Shown here piece by piece: positions 1-9,084 of a DNA stretch of 64,000 nt. Under the pieces are notes generated by a model. That model had not been told where the DNA came from. It searched no databases and saw only the letters and a list, made by a program, of their open reading frames with translations. Each line of letters begins with the position of its first letter. Within the stretch, counting starts at the first letter, position 1. This DNA comes from Paracoccus aestuariivivens (GTDB lineage Bacteria > Pseudomonadota > Alphaproteobacteria > Rhodobacterales > Rhodobacteraceae). A program made the translations under genes and the position numbers. The stretch is from NCBI RefSeq assembly GCF_009711225.1, contig NZ_WMIE01000019.1, forward strand, positions 1-64,000, in the 5' to 3' direction.

Positions 1-145
1 CAGCTTCCGCTTTAAGGCCAGCTCAGCTGCATTGGCGACGAAAAAGAAGGAGACCACACACACATTGACCAAAGCATGACCCGAATTCCATAGTCAGCGA
101 TGGCTCACTTCTCGGTGAAAATCAACAAAGCAACATGATGCAACA

Positions 146-170
146 AAGCGACCGATAGGCTCGGTCGCTT
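146..170 (-). terminator. Hairpin downstream of the siderophore receptor gene
   Basis: Perfect 10-bp inverted repeat (AAGCGACCGA, 5-nt loop, TCGGTCGCTT) 13 nt past the receptor stop. Read on the minus strand it is followed by only a short T-rich run (TTTGTTGC), so it may be a weak intrinsic terminator or an mRNA-stabilising 3' stem. It could also end a plus-strand transcript entering from the left. Nothing recognisable was seen in positions 1-145. Confidence 0.5.
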
Positions 171-183
171 GTCTTTGCCTGCA

Positions 184-2373
184 TCAGAAGCGATGGCGCA
201 GCGTTGCCTGGATCTCGCGGCCGGGGTTGTAATAATAGGCCGACGCGCCGCCGACGACATGCTGTTCGTCAAGCAGGTTGCTCACGTTGATCGCAAGGTC
301 GGTGCCATCCTGCACCTCATAGGTAAATGCGGCGTCAAGTAGGGTCGCTGCCGAGCTTTTGCCGTTATCGCCCGCGGCCTTGTACGTGCCTTCATCATTC
401 GAGTCAGAGAAGTAATACGACCCGACGTAACGCGCGCCCAGTCCCAAGGTAATGTCTCCGCGTGCCCCTTCGCCTGCCAACGAATAGTTGACCCAGATCG
501 AAGCAGTGTGGTTCGGGACCGAACCAAGCTCGTTTCCGGCAAGATCCGCACCGCTGCCGTAATCCTGACCGCGAAGGATCTCGGTATCCATATAGGAGTA
601 GGCTGCGATCACGCTGAAGTTTTCATCGATCTCGGCCTTGGCCTCCAGATCGAGACCACGAACCCGGGCGTCGATATTGGTCAGCTCGAAGGTCGAGCTG
701 CCTGCCGGCCAGTAGGTCCGCGTCTCGTTCTTCTTGTTCAGTTCGTAGATCGCGGCCGAGAATAGGGCATCCATTCCAGCAGGTGCGTATTTCACACCAA
801 GTTCGTACTGGTCACCACGAGCGGGGTCGAAACCGAAGGTCGACGATGCATCCGAGGGCGGAGCGACGGATTCGACATAGCTGAGATAGGTCGAAATCTC
901 GTCGGTCACCTTGTAGGTCAGCGCCGCGCGAACCGAAGTTTCCGAGAAATCATCCTGCTTGTCGAACGCGCCCTGCCAATCGTAGCCCTTGATCGCCACG
1001 TCCATCCAGTCATGGCGTAGGCCGATCGTGGCGATGAAGCGATCATCGAACGCCAGGTTTTGCTGCACGAACAACGACTGGGTCGAATAGTCGTTCTCGC
1101 TTTCTCCGGTGACGGACACGCTAGGCCGACCGGCATAAACCGGGTTGACTGTGTCGATTGCCGGAAGTGCACCGAAATAGGAGGTATCTTTAGTCGAAGC
1201 ATCGCGGAATTCGATACCTGCAAGCGTGCTGCTGTCGACGCTGTCAAAGCTCGTATCGTATTTCAGGATAGCATTGCCGATAACTTCCTCGGCCGAACGG
1301 TCAGTAGCCATGGCCCCACGCTCAACCGTTGTGCCGACGCGCGGGCTGCGGTTTTCGATGTAGGCATAGCCGTAATTGTCGGTCAGATCACTGTAGCGCA
1401 GATTTGCCTGCAAGCTTAGCCCCGTACCGAAATCATGCGAGAGCATGGTCGTAACACTGGTACGCTCGACATCGTGGTAGTTGAAATCGGGTTCGCCGAA
1501 GAAATCGCTGCGGTCATACTCGCCGATGAAAGGATAGCCACCGCTGTTCGGCGTGCCATCGCGCTTCAGGTAGTCGACGACTAAGCTGAGCGTCGTCGCA
1601 TCCGTCGGCTGCCAGGTGAGTCCGCCCATCAGGAAGGTCGAGTTGTCTTTCGAGTGGTCATACTCGAGGTCGCTGTCCTGCACCTTTGCCGTGAATCGGT
1701 AAGCCATCGTCTGGTCGGCGTTCAGAACGTCACCGTAATCGACCCCGACTTCGGCGTGATTGAACGAACCGTAGGAAAGATAGGCTTCGGCGATCCGCTC
1801 GAATTTCGGCGTTTTCGTCACGAAGTTGATGGTTCCGCCCGGATCTGCCGCGCCGAACAAGGTCGAGTTGCCACCGCGGATGACTTCGACACGCTCATAG
1901 GCGAAGGGCTCTTCGCGCACACCGCGCATCGAGCCAAGCGTCAGGCCGTCGCGATAGGTGGTCGCTTGGAAGCCGCGCACAAGGAAATAATCATTACGGT
2001 CATCCGTGCCATAGTAGTCGGTGACGATGCCGGCCGAGTATTGCAGCACTTCCTCGAGCGTTTCGGCGTCACGATCCTGGATTTCCTTGCCGGTAATGAC
2101 CGAAACCGACGCGGGCGTATCAAGAATGCTGGTCGCGACCTTGCCACCGACCCACAGTTCGCGAGCGACAATGCTGTTTGCGTCATCGTCGACGCTGCCA
2201 CGGGCCTGCAGCGTCACAGGGTTCAGACGGATGGCGGTTGTTTCCGCCGCATTTTCCGCGTCTTGTGCGTGCGCTCCGGTCGAAACAGCCACCAGTGCCG
2301 TGCAGCCAAGAAGAGCAGTCGTCAAACAACCGCGTGAAAAGCGCTGAAGAACGCAGCGATGGGAATGTGCCAT
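184..2373 (-). CDS. TonB-dependent ferric-siderophore outer-membrane receptor
   Basis: 729 aa. The N-terminus is a Sec signal peptide ending near AHA-QD (residues 34-38), followed by a TonB-box-like stretch around residues 46-56. The plug domain (about 75-190) carries the siderophore-receptor pattern SVSVITGKEIQD, YSAGIV, FLVRGF, and ERVEVIRG followed by PGGTINFVTK. The rest is a 22-strand-type barrel ending in a terminal Phe, the usual BAM signal. The protein should bind a ferric siderophore and pass it to the periplasm using TonB/ExbBD energy. It is the last gene of a minus-strand block that also encodes the matching binding protein, permeases and ATPase, 164 bp upstream. No siderophore biosynthesis gene is in the window, so xenosiderophore use is likely. 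The start has a good AAGGAAAGGG Shine-Dalgarno. The ligand cannot be told from sequence. Confidence 0.93.
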   Translation of the reverse strand: MAHSHRCVLQRFSRGCLTTALLGCTALVAVSTGAHAQDAENAAETTAIRLNPVTLQARGSVDDDANSIVARELWVGGKVATSILDTPASVSVITGKEIQDRDAETLEEVLQYSAGIVTDYYGTDDRNDYFLVRGFQATTYRDGLTLGSMRGVREEPFAYERVEVIRGGNSTLFGAADPGGTINFVTKTPKFERIAEAYLSYGSFNHAEVGVDYGDVLNADQTMAYRFTAKVQDSDLEYDHSKDNSTFLMGGLTWQPTDATTLSLVVDYLKRDGTPNSGGYPFIGEYDRSDFFGEPDFNYHDVERTSVTTMLSHDFGTGLSLQANLRYSDLTDNYGYAYIENRSPRVGTTVERGAMATDRSAEEVIGNAILKYDTSFDSVDSSTLAGIEFRDASTKDTSYFGALPAIDTVNPVYAGRPSVSVTGESENDYSTQSLFVQQNLAFDDRFIATIGLRHDWMDVAIKGYDWQGAFDKQDDFSETSVRAALTYKVTDEISTYLSYVESVAPPSDASSTFGFDPARGDQYELGVKYAPAGMDALFSAAIYELNKKNETRTYWPAGSSTFELTNIDARVRGLDLEAKAEIDENFSVIAAYSYMDTEILRGQDYGSGADLAGNELGSVPNHTASIWVNYSLAGEGARGDITLGLGARYVGSYYFSDSNDEGTYKAAGDNGKSSAATLLDAAFTYEVQDGTDLAINVSNLLDEQHVVGGASAYYYNPGREIQATLRHRF

Positions 2374-2537
2374 CCGTGTCCCTTTCCTTAGTTATTTTAT
2401 AATATTTGGGAATGGCGTTATCGCCCGCTGGAATTGGCATCAAGCGATACGACGCGTTAATCTGACAAATTGAATCGAACTTTGGCAGGTGTGGTGCGAA
2501 TGCAACAGCGCCTGCCAGACTTTCTAGCAGTCGGGAA
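2374..2537 (-). promoter_or_regulatory. Leader region between ABC operon and receptor
   Basis: 164 bp without a gene. Read on the minus strand it holds an AT-rich TATTATAAAAT block about 20 nt upstream of the receptor Shine-Dalgarno, which could be a -10 element, so the receptor may have its own promoter as well as readthrough. I did not find a convincing Fur or RirA box by eye. Confidence 0.3.
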
Positions 2538-3344
2538 CTACAGGCCCGACAACCGGTGCCGACCAATCGGCAAGACCAGCGGCTTGCCCGAAACCGGGTC
2601 CGGGATAACCCTGCTGCGCAATCCGAATACGGTTTCGACATTGGCTTCGGTCATCACATCCTCGGGGTTGCCATAGGCATGAAGGCGGCCATTCGCCATA
2701 GCGACAAGACAATCGGCATAACGCGCCGCAAGGTTCAGGTCGTGCAGCACCATCACGATGGTGATACCGCGCGAATGGTTCAGGTCGGTCAGAAGATCCA
2801 GAACCTCGATCTGATGGCTAACGTCAAGGAAGGTCGTCGGCTCGTCCAGCAGCAGCAGTTCGGTTTCTTGAGCAAGGGCCATGGCAATCCAGACCCGTTG
2901 GCGTTGTCCCCCTGACAATTCATCGACGGCCCGTTCCGACAGATCGGCGGTTTTGGTCACCTCCAGCGCCTGTGCCACGGCCTCGTCATCATGTCTCGTC
3001 CAGCGCGACATCAACCCGTGATGCGGATGCCGGCCGCGGCTGACGAGATCAGCAACCGTGATCCCCTCGGGGGCGATGGGTGATTGCGGCAGCAGGCCCA
3101 GTTTGCGGGCAAGTTCGCGTGTCGGACTGCGATGGACAGACTTTCCGTTCAGCAGAACGCGGCCCTGCGTAGCTGGAAGCAAGCGTGACATGGTGCGCAA
3201 CAAGGTAGACTTGCCGCAGCCATTCGCGCCGACAATGGCGGTGATCTTGCCGGGCGGAACCTCGAGGTCCAATCCATTCAGGATGACGCTGTCGCCATAT
3301 CCGGCGGACAGGTTCTCGGCCACAAGCGAATGCGATGGGGTCAT
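2538..3344 (-). CDS. Iron-siderophore ABC transporter, ATP-binding protein
   Basis: 268 aa, the usual size for FecE/FepC/FhuC ATPases. It shows Walker A GANGCGKST (about 38-46), signature LSGGQRQRVW (about 142-151), Walker B LLLLDEPTTFLD, and the switch His in VLHDLN. It powers import of ferric siderophore across the inner membrane with the two downstream-numbered FecCD permeases. Its start overlaps the end of the adjacent permease gene by 4 nt (ATGA type), so the two are translationally coupled. The family call is secure; the exact substrate is not. Confidence 0.95.
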   Translation of the reverse strand: MTPSHSLVAENLSAGYGDSVILNGLDLEVPPGKITAIVGANGCGKSTLLRTMSRLLPATQGRVLLNGKSVHRSPTRELARKLGLLPQSPIAPEGITVADLVSRGRHPHHGLMSRWTRHDDEAVAQALEVTKTADLSERAVDELSGGQRQRVWIAMALAQETELLLLDEPTTFLDVSHQIEVLDLLTDLNHSRGITIVMVLHDLNLAARYADCLVAMANGRLHAYGNPEDVMTEANVETVFGLRSRVIPDPVSGKPLVLPIGRHRLSGL

Positions 3345-4378
3345 AGCGAGCCTCCGGCGCGGTTAACGCGTATAATCAGATAAAGCAGATAAGGTGCGCC
3401 CAATGCGCCGGTGACAACACCCACAGGGTAGCGATGGGGCAGCACGAATTGCCCGATATAATCGCCACCCAACACAAGGACCGCGCCGACAAGGGCCGAA
3501 GGGATCAGAAGCGAGCCCTTGGGGCCCAGAATGCGCGCGGCAATCGGTCCGGACAGGAAAGCCACGAACATCACCGGACCGGTCGCTGCGGTCGCAACCG
3601 CAATCATTCCGACCGAGGCCAACATCACGACGATCCGCGTCGTCCCGACCCGCACGCCCAATGCGGCTGCGGTGTCGTCGCCCATGCGCAACGCCTCGAG
3701 ATCGCGGGTCCGGCTCAGAAGCAACCCGCCAAAAACCGCAAGCGCCACAAGAACTGGCAGGGCCTGATCAAGCTTTACACCATTCACGCTGCCGGTGATC
3801 CAGCGCAATGCCTCTTGCAGGTCCCAAGACGGGGCACGCGACAGGACGAATGCAATGAAGCTGTCGATCATGGCGGCGACGCCGATGCCGACAAGGATCA
3901 GTCTGGTTCCGGCGACACCGTTGCGGAACGACAAGCCGTAAACGATCAGGGCAACGGCAAGGCCCGCAACGACCGAAATTCCTGCAACAGCGGCACCGTC
4001 CATCGACAAAACGACGACGCAGAAAACTGCCGCCGCACTGGCTCCTGAACTGACGCCGATAATATCGGGGCTGGCGAGCGGGTTGCGCAGCATGATCTGG
4101 AAAGCGACGCCGCCCATGCCGAAACACATCCCGACCAGCACCGCCATGACGGCCCGAGGCAGGCGCAGCTGGCCGACAGTGAAGCTGGCACCGGGGACGT
4201 CCTTGCCCGCCAGAACGCGCAGCACTTCGTCAGGTGGGGTAAAGGACTGCCCCAGCATCAGGGTCAGCGCGAAGCCAGCCAGAACCAGCAGCATTAGGGC
4301 CACGACCACACGGCGCCACTGGCGAACGCGGGCCAGCCGCCCTGCGGCTACGGTGTAGGCAAAGGAAATGGTGGTCAT
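3341..4378 (-). CDS. Iron-siderophore ABC transporter permease (FepG-like)
   Basis: 345 aa hydrophobic protein of the FecCD family with about 9-10 membrane segments. Family marks are GVAFQIMLRNPLASPDIIGV in the first third (the family's RNPLA-P-xLG pattern) and SGPIAARILG near residue 280. It forms one half of the inner-membrane channel for ferric siderophore. It overlaps both neighbours by 4 nt, which fits a tightly coupled operon: binding protein, permease, permease, ATPase. Most similar in layout to FepG, the second permease. Confidence 0.93.
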   Translation of the reverse strand: MTTISFAYTVAAGRLARVRQWRRVVVALMLLVLAGFALTLMLGQSFTPPDEVLRVLAGKDVPGASFTVGQLRLPRAVMAVLVGMCFGMGGVAFQIMLRNPLASPDIIGVSSGASAAAVFCVVVLSMDGAAVAGISVVAGLAVALIVYGLSFRNGVAGTRLILVGIGVAAMIDSFIAFVLSRAPSWDLQEALRWITGSVNGVKLDQALPVLVALAVFGGLLLSRTRDLEALRMGDDTAAALGVRVGTTRIVVMLASVGMIAVATAATGPVMFVAFLSGPIAARILGPKGSLLIPSALVGAVLVLGGDYIGQFVLPHRYPVGVVTGALGAPYLLYLIIRVNRAGGSL

Positions 4379-5415
4379 AATTCGCGAACCCGCTGGCGGC
4401 GGACAATCCAGATGAAAAAGGGCGCGCCGATAAAGGCCGTGACGATCCCGACGGCAAGTTCACTGGGGCGCGCGATGATGCGACCGACCACATCGGCGAG
4501 GATCAGCAGCCCCGCTCCGCTGAATGCGGCATAGGGCAACAACCAGCGGTGATCGACCCCGACCAGCAGACGGCACAGATGCGGAACCATCAACCCGACA
4601 AAGCCGATCGGCCCACAGGCCGCGGTGGCCGCGCCGCATAGCAGGATCGCTCCAAGAGCAGCCATTCCACGGGCCAGCGCGACATTCTCGCCCAGACCGG
4701 CCGCCAGATCGTCGCCAAGCGCCAACGAGTTCAGCTTGCGCGCCGAAAGCAGGCTGATCACGAAACCGGCAAGCAAGAACGGCAAAACCAGCCGGATTCC
4801 GTCAAAGGTCGCCCCGCCGACACCGCCGATCTGCCATGACCGGAACCCGCCCGCGATGTCGTTTCGCGGCAGGATCACCGCAATCGTAAAACAGGAAAAC
4901 GCGACCGAGGTCGCAGCCCCCGCCAGTGCCAGTTTCAGCGGGGTCGCACCGCCGCGTCCTAGCGAGCCGATCGTATAAACAAAGACCGCCGTCACGCCCG
5001 CACCCAGGATCGCGGTCCAGACGAATGTATGCGCCATCGTCATGCCAAACCATGCGAGCCCGATGACCACGGCCAGCGCGGCTCCGGTGTTCACCCCAAG
5101 GATGCCCGGATCGGCTAACGGATTGCGCGTGACCCCTTGCATGATCGTGCCCGACAGCCCAAGCGCCGCGCCGACTAGCGCGGCAAAGATCGTGCGCGGA
5201 ATGCGCACGGCGACTGCGGCCTGTGCAATGGTCTCGGTCTGGCCCGAAAGTGCGGCCCAGATATCGCTCCACGCGACCGAACGGGTGCCGACCGCGACCG
5301 ACAGGAAGCATAATCCCAGAAGAGTGACGCCAAGCAAGGCCAGACCGCCTGTCCGGAAAAGCTGAACGCGGCCCGAGGTGGGCCGCGTTCCGACTGGATT
5401 TGTGGCCGTGCTCAT
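4375..5415 (-). CDS. Iron-siderophore ABC transporter permease (FepD-like)
   Basis: 346 aa FecCD-family permease. Recognisable patterns are GTIMQGVTRNPLADPGILGV (about 103-122) and GFVGLMVPHLCRLLVG (about 268-283, the FecCD signature for the coupling region), with multiple membrane helices. It pairs with the following permease to form the heterodimeric channel. It overlaps the upstream binding-protein gene by 4 nt and the downstream permease by 4 nt. Confidence 0.94.
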   Translation of the reverse strand: MSTATNPVGTRPTSGRVQLFRTGGLALLGVTLLGLCFLSVAVGTRSVAWSDIWAALSGQTETIAQAAVAVRIPRTIFAALVGAALGLSGTIMQGVTRNPLADPGILGVNTGAALAVVIGLAWFGMTMAHTFVWTAILGAGVTAVFVYTIGSLGRGGATPLKLALAGAATSVAFSCFTIAVILPRNDIAGGFRSWQIGGVGGATFDGIRLVLPFLLAGFVISLLSARKLNSLALGDDLAAGLGENVALARGMAALGAILLCGAATAACGPIGFVGLMVPHLCRLLVGVDHRWLLPYAAFSGAGLLILADVVGRIIARPSELAVGIVTAFIGAPFFIWIVRRQRVREL

Positions 5416-6413
5416 TCGGATTTGCGCGCCGCCTCGGCCAGCATCCCCACATAATCGTCAAGCACCCAAGAAATCGCCAAGGGCGTCGGATTGGCAGCCG
5501 TTGCCGCAGGACTATTGCCCAGCATGACCACCGCATCTTTGGAGATCGCGGTCATCCGGGATGCCAGCGGGTCGGATTTCAGCGGTTCGAGCATTTCCGA
5601 GGAACCATAAGTCACGAAAATATCGACGTCGTTGAACTGATCGATCTGCTCGGCGCTGACCTCGCCAGAGTATTGCCCCGGCTTGGTGGCGTCCATCACG
5701 CTTTTCGGAGAGTTGAGCCCCAGATCCTTAAAGAACTTCACCCGGGTATCGTTGGCCGTGTAAAACCGGATCAGGCTCAGATCGGTCGGATCGAGATGGG
5801 TAATGAACATCGCCGATTTGTCTTTAAGCTCGGGATGTTTGCCAACGCTCTCGGCAATTTCCGCATCTATTTTGGCAATCAGCGCATCGCCTTCGGCTTT
5901 CATGCCCATGCCGACGCTGTTGAACTGGATCATCTCGCGCCAGTCCGTCGCCCAAGGCGATTCCGGATAGGCCACAACCGGTGCAATCATGCTGAGGGTT
6001 TCATAATCGTTCTGGCTGAGGCCGGAATAGGCCGCCAGAATGACATCTGGCTTCGAGGCCGCCACCGCCTCGAAGTCGATGCCGTCCCCTTCATCGAAAA
6101 GAACGGGGGGTTCGGCCCCCAACTCTTTCAACTTGGCGCTGACCCAAGGCAAAACGCCGTCGCCGTCATCATCGCCAAAACTCGCTGCGGCAAAACCGAC
6201 CGGAACGACGCCAAGCGCCAGCGGAACCTCGTGATTGGCCCAAGCGACAGTCGCGACGCGTTCGGGCTTCTGCTCGATCGTGGTGGTTCCGAACGCGTGC
6301 TCGATCGTCAGAGGGAACTGTGTCTCGCCAGTCTGCGCATGACCGGACACCGGCAGCGCAAGGACCAAACCAAAAAGAAAGGCCGGAATACGACCGTTGA
6401 AAGAAAGTTGCAT
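5412..6413 (-). CDS. Iron-siderophore ABC transporter periplasmic binding protein
   Basis: 333 aa. A signal peptide (residues 1-27, ending near GHA-QT) precedes a class III FepB/FecB-type binding protein: the start of the mature region has FPLTIEHAFGTTTIEQKPERVATV, the normal entry to lobe 1. It should capture a ferric siderophore in the periplasm and deliver it to the FecCD permeases encoded directly behind. The frame is open back to a GTG at 6416, one codon upstream; I chose the ATG. No strong Shine-Dalgarno is visible at either start. As the first gene of the operon it should lie under iron control. Confidence 0.9.
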   Translation of the reverse strand: MQLSFNGRIPAFLFGLVLALPVSGHAQTGETQFPLTIEHAFGTTTIEQKPERVATVAWANHEVPLALGVVPVGFAAASFGDDDGDGVLPWVSAKLKELGAEPPVLFDEGDGIDFEAVAASKPDVILAAYSGLSQNDYETLSMIAPVVAYPESPWATDWREMIQFNSVGMGMKAEGDALIAKIDAEIAESVGKHPELKDKSAMFITHLDPTDLSLIRFYTANDTRVKFFKDLGLNSPKSVMDATKPGQYSGEVSAEQIDQFNDVDIFVTYGSSEMLEPLKSDPLASRMTAISKDAVVMLGNSPAATAANPTPLAISWVLDDYVGMLAEAARKSE

Positions 6414-7101
6414 CACGCGGCGCCATTATTGACTATTTACGTCGACCTTTCACTTTCTGCGCACAGGGTCAAGTAAAGTACTGACAGAAACCGTTCATCG
6501 GACCGCCGATCCGCCTCCGGGAACCCGACGTTTGCCCTTAAATTCGTCTGCTTCGCTTTCGCCGCTACGCCATCCTGTCGCACCCTAATCAAACCGTGGC
6601 GAGCGATTTTTTCTGGCCAGACTGGGGCGCATTGGCAACAGCAACCCTCGCAGGTATGACCAAGCGCAATCCCCCGCACATCCGCAGGCGTCACGGCTAG
6701 ACATCGTCAATGTCGCATATGGGGTAAGATGTTCGCTGGGCGGACTGGCAGGAAAGCCTCAGATCGGGCCTTGAGTTTTTCGAACCAGGCTAACCGCTTG
6801 CGGCAATCTGCCCGCAGGGGTCACGCGCGAGTGGCACGTCCAGATCGGTCGCATCGGCAAGCAGGATTCATGTCATCAGGCCAGCGAAATCGTTCGCACC
6901 CTCGGGATTCAGGTCATCTGCGAGCAAAACCTGCCCAATAATATAACCACCGACCCAGCATCGGCAATTTGCCGCCGACAGAATGGTTTGTTACGCTTTC
7001 CTGACAGGGAGGTCGCAAAGCCGAAGAATCGTGCAATGCGATCAGAACAATTCAGACAATGTGCCGGACTTGGCCCATCAGCGACTTTGTGTTGCTGAGG
7101 C
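6414..7101. other. 688-bp region with no confidently identified gene
   Basis: This stretch separates the siderophore operon (minus) from the BacA-like ABC gene (plus), so it must hold both promoters. Read on the minus strand just before the binding-protein gene there is TTGACC and an AT-rich AATAGTCAATAAT. The right part (about 6800-7100) contains an unbroken plus frame of about 100 codons with reasonable composition but no start codon or recognisable domain. It may be a decayed gene. I could not assign it. Confidence 0.3.
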
Positions 7102-9066
7102 ATGATGTGGCCGTTTCTCGGCACCCGAAAGGCGAAGCGGGTGAAACGTTTAAGTCGGTTCTGGGGTTTATTGTTTGCCTATTGGCTGTCGGATCGCTGG
7201 CGCGAGGCGTGGCTGTTGACTGTCATCATCTTTGCGATGACCACGCTTCTCAGCAAAGCCAGCGTCTGGGTCGCGCTTGCCAGTGCCGATTTTCTTGCTT
7301 CCTTGGCGAATTTCCACTCTGGGGATAACGGCCCCGATCCGGCGCAAACGATCCTTCTTGCGGGCGCGGCCTATCTGGCCATTTTCCTTGCCAGAACGGC
7401 AGGGGTGGCGGTGCGGCATTTCACCTCGATGACGTTGCACCGTCGCGCAAGAGGGTGGCTCGTCGGCCAGTTCAACGACGCGATCCTTGCCGACGGGCGC
7501 ATTGCACTTGACCTGATGAGCGACCGCTCGCAGAGCGGTGGAACCTCGCGAATGCCGGATGCGCTTGACCAGCGCGTGGATGAATGTTCGGTGAACCTCT
7601 ACGGTGGGCTGATCGGTCTTGCGATGGGGCTGTGGGGCTCGATCGCGGCGGTCTGGTTTGTCTCGTCCGCGCTGCTGGAACGCAGCAAACCCGTTCCCTT
7701 TCTTGACATCTGGGGCACACAGGCAAACGGCGCGTTGGCGGACTGGTTCGGTCCAAGTGTCGCAGCCCATGTAAACCTCGTCCCGGGAGAGTATGGTTCG
7801 GCGCTTCTGTGCCTGTTGCTCGTGGCGGTCTATGTCCCCGCAATCACCTTCATCGCATGGAAACTAGGCCATGTGATCGAACGCCTCAGCATCCAGCGGC
7901 AACGCAGGAACGGGGCGTGGCGGGGCGAGTGGGGCGTCACGCTGAACCGCGTCGACCAGATGGCCGCGACCCGTGGCGAACAGGCCCAAAGCCGGATCAA
8001 CAAACAGCTTTACACCGAACTGGACCGGACATGGGGCAAGCAGAACTGGCTTGAGGCGGCGATGCTGCTGTTCAACAGCCTGTACAGCTTTCTCTCGGCC
8101 CGCCTGCTGTCCTATCTGCCCGCGCTGCCGTCCTATATGGCGGGCAATCTCAGCTTCCGCAATTTCGTCGCCAGCAGCGAATTGACGGCCGAACTGATCG
8201 GAGAGCTGTCCTGGTTCATCAATGTCATGCCCGCAATCGCCACGCTCAAGGCCCATGCGACACGTCTGAACGAACTGGCCGCCGCGATTGACCGTGTGCA
8301 GGATCGCCAGAAATTCTACGGCGAAACCGGTATCAGCCGCTTCGAGCATATCCGCCACCAGTCCGGCCCTATTCTGGCCATGCGCGACCTGAAACTGCAC
8401 CATCGCGGCCATGATACCCCTGCCTTCCTGACCCTGCCGGGACTTCAGCTTTATCCCGGCGACCGCGTCTTCCTGACGGGCCGGAACGGCTGCGGCAAAA
8501 GCAGTCTTCTCAAGGCGGTTGCGGGGATCTGGCCCTATGGTCAGGGTCGGGTCTCGATCCATCAGGGCGCGCGCCTGTTCTTTGCCGGTCAGGACCCCGA
8601 CATTCCCGACCGCCTGGCGCTGAAAGCGCTGGTGACCTATCCCGACGCCCCCGAGCAGCATTCGGACATCGCCGTCGCAGCAACCCTGTCGCGTGTCGGG
8701 CTAGGAGAATTCATCCACTGCCTTGATGACGCCCTGCATCTGGGCAGGAACTGGCGGAATGTATTTTCCGGCGGTCAGAAACAGCGTCTGGTTCTGGCCC
8801 GCATCCTGCTGTCCAAACCGGATCTGCTGTTGCTTGATGAGGCCACATCCGCACTCGACGTCGAAGGGGTTGTGGATTTCCATCTGACGCTATGCCGAGC
8901 GCTTCCAGATACAGCGGTTCTTGCGGTCCTGCATGGGGAAACGGCGCCCTATGCTCCGGACGGCGCGCCTTTCTATACGGCGGAACTGGAAATCAAAGAC
9001 GGTATCGGCACGCTTCGCCCGACCCTGATCGGCGTCTACGAAGCCGCCCGTCACGCAGCAGAATAA
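7102..9066 (+). CDS. BacA/YddA-like ABC transporter, fused membrane and ATPase domains
   Basis: 654 aa half-transporter. The N-terminal half (about 10-400) has around six membrane segments and the layout of the SbmA_BacA / ABC_membrane_2 family, with WREAWLLTV and VLITINRVDQ-like elements (here GVTLNRVDQMAATRGEQAQ region). The C-terminal half is an ATPase: Walker A GRNGCGKSS (about 460-468), signature FSGGQKQRL, Walker B LLLLDEATSALD. Relatives such as E. coli YddA and mycobacterial BacA (Rv1819c) are known or proposed importers of bulky hydrophilic solutes; E. coli SbmA lacks the ATPase. It probably forms a homodimer in the inner membrane. A GH3 glucosidase gene starts 18 bp downstream and a glycoamylase-domain gene overlaps that, so a glucan-related cargo is my inference. 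Confidence 0.85.
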   Translation: MMWPFLGTRKAKRVKRLSRFWGLLFAYWLSDRWREAWLLTVIIFAMTTLLSKASVWVALASADFLASLANFHSGDNGPDPAQTILLAGAAYLAIFLARTAGVAVRHFTSMTLHRRARGWLVGQFNDAILADGRIALDLMSDRSQSGGTSRMPDALDQRVDECSVNLYGGLIGLAMGLWGSIAAVWFVSSALLERSKPVPFLDIWGTQANGALADWFGPSVAAHVNLVPGEYGSALLCLLLVAVYVPAITFIAWKLGHVIERLSIQRQRRNGAWRGEWGVTLNRVDQMAATRGEQAQSRINKQLYTELDRTWGKQNWLEAAMLLFNSLYSFLSARLLSYLPALPSYMAGNLSFRNFVASSELTAELIGELSWFINVMPAIATLKAHATRLNELAAAIDRVQDRQKFYGETGISRFEHIRHQSGPILAMRDLKLHHRGHDTPAFLTLPGLQLYPGDRVFLTGRNGCGKSSLLKAVAGIWPYGQGRVSIHQGARLFFAGQDPDIPDRLALKALVTYPDAPEQHSDIAVAATLSRVGLGEFIHCLDDALHLGRNWRNVFSGGQKQRLVLARILLSKPDLLLLDEATSALDVEGVVDFHLTLCRALPDTAVLAVLHGETAPYAPDGAPFYTAELEIKDGIGTLRPTLIGVYEAARHAAE

Positions 9067-9084
9067 AAAGGCAACGGAGAGGAC

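Noticed and set aside
6800..7100. Plus frame reading REWHVQIGRIGK, recalling a WGR domain
   Set aside because: Only a few residues agree, no start codon or ribosome site, and the key WGR triad is not intact. Kept only as an unassigned region.
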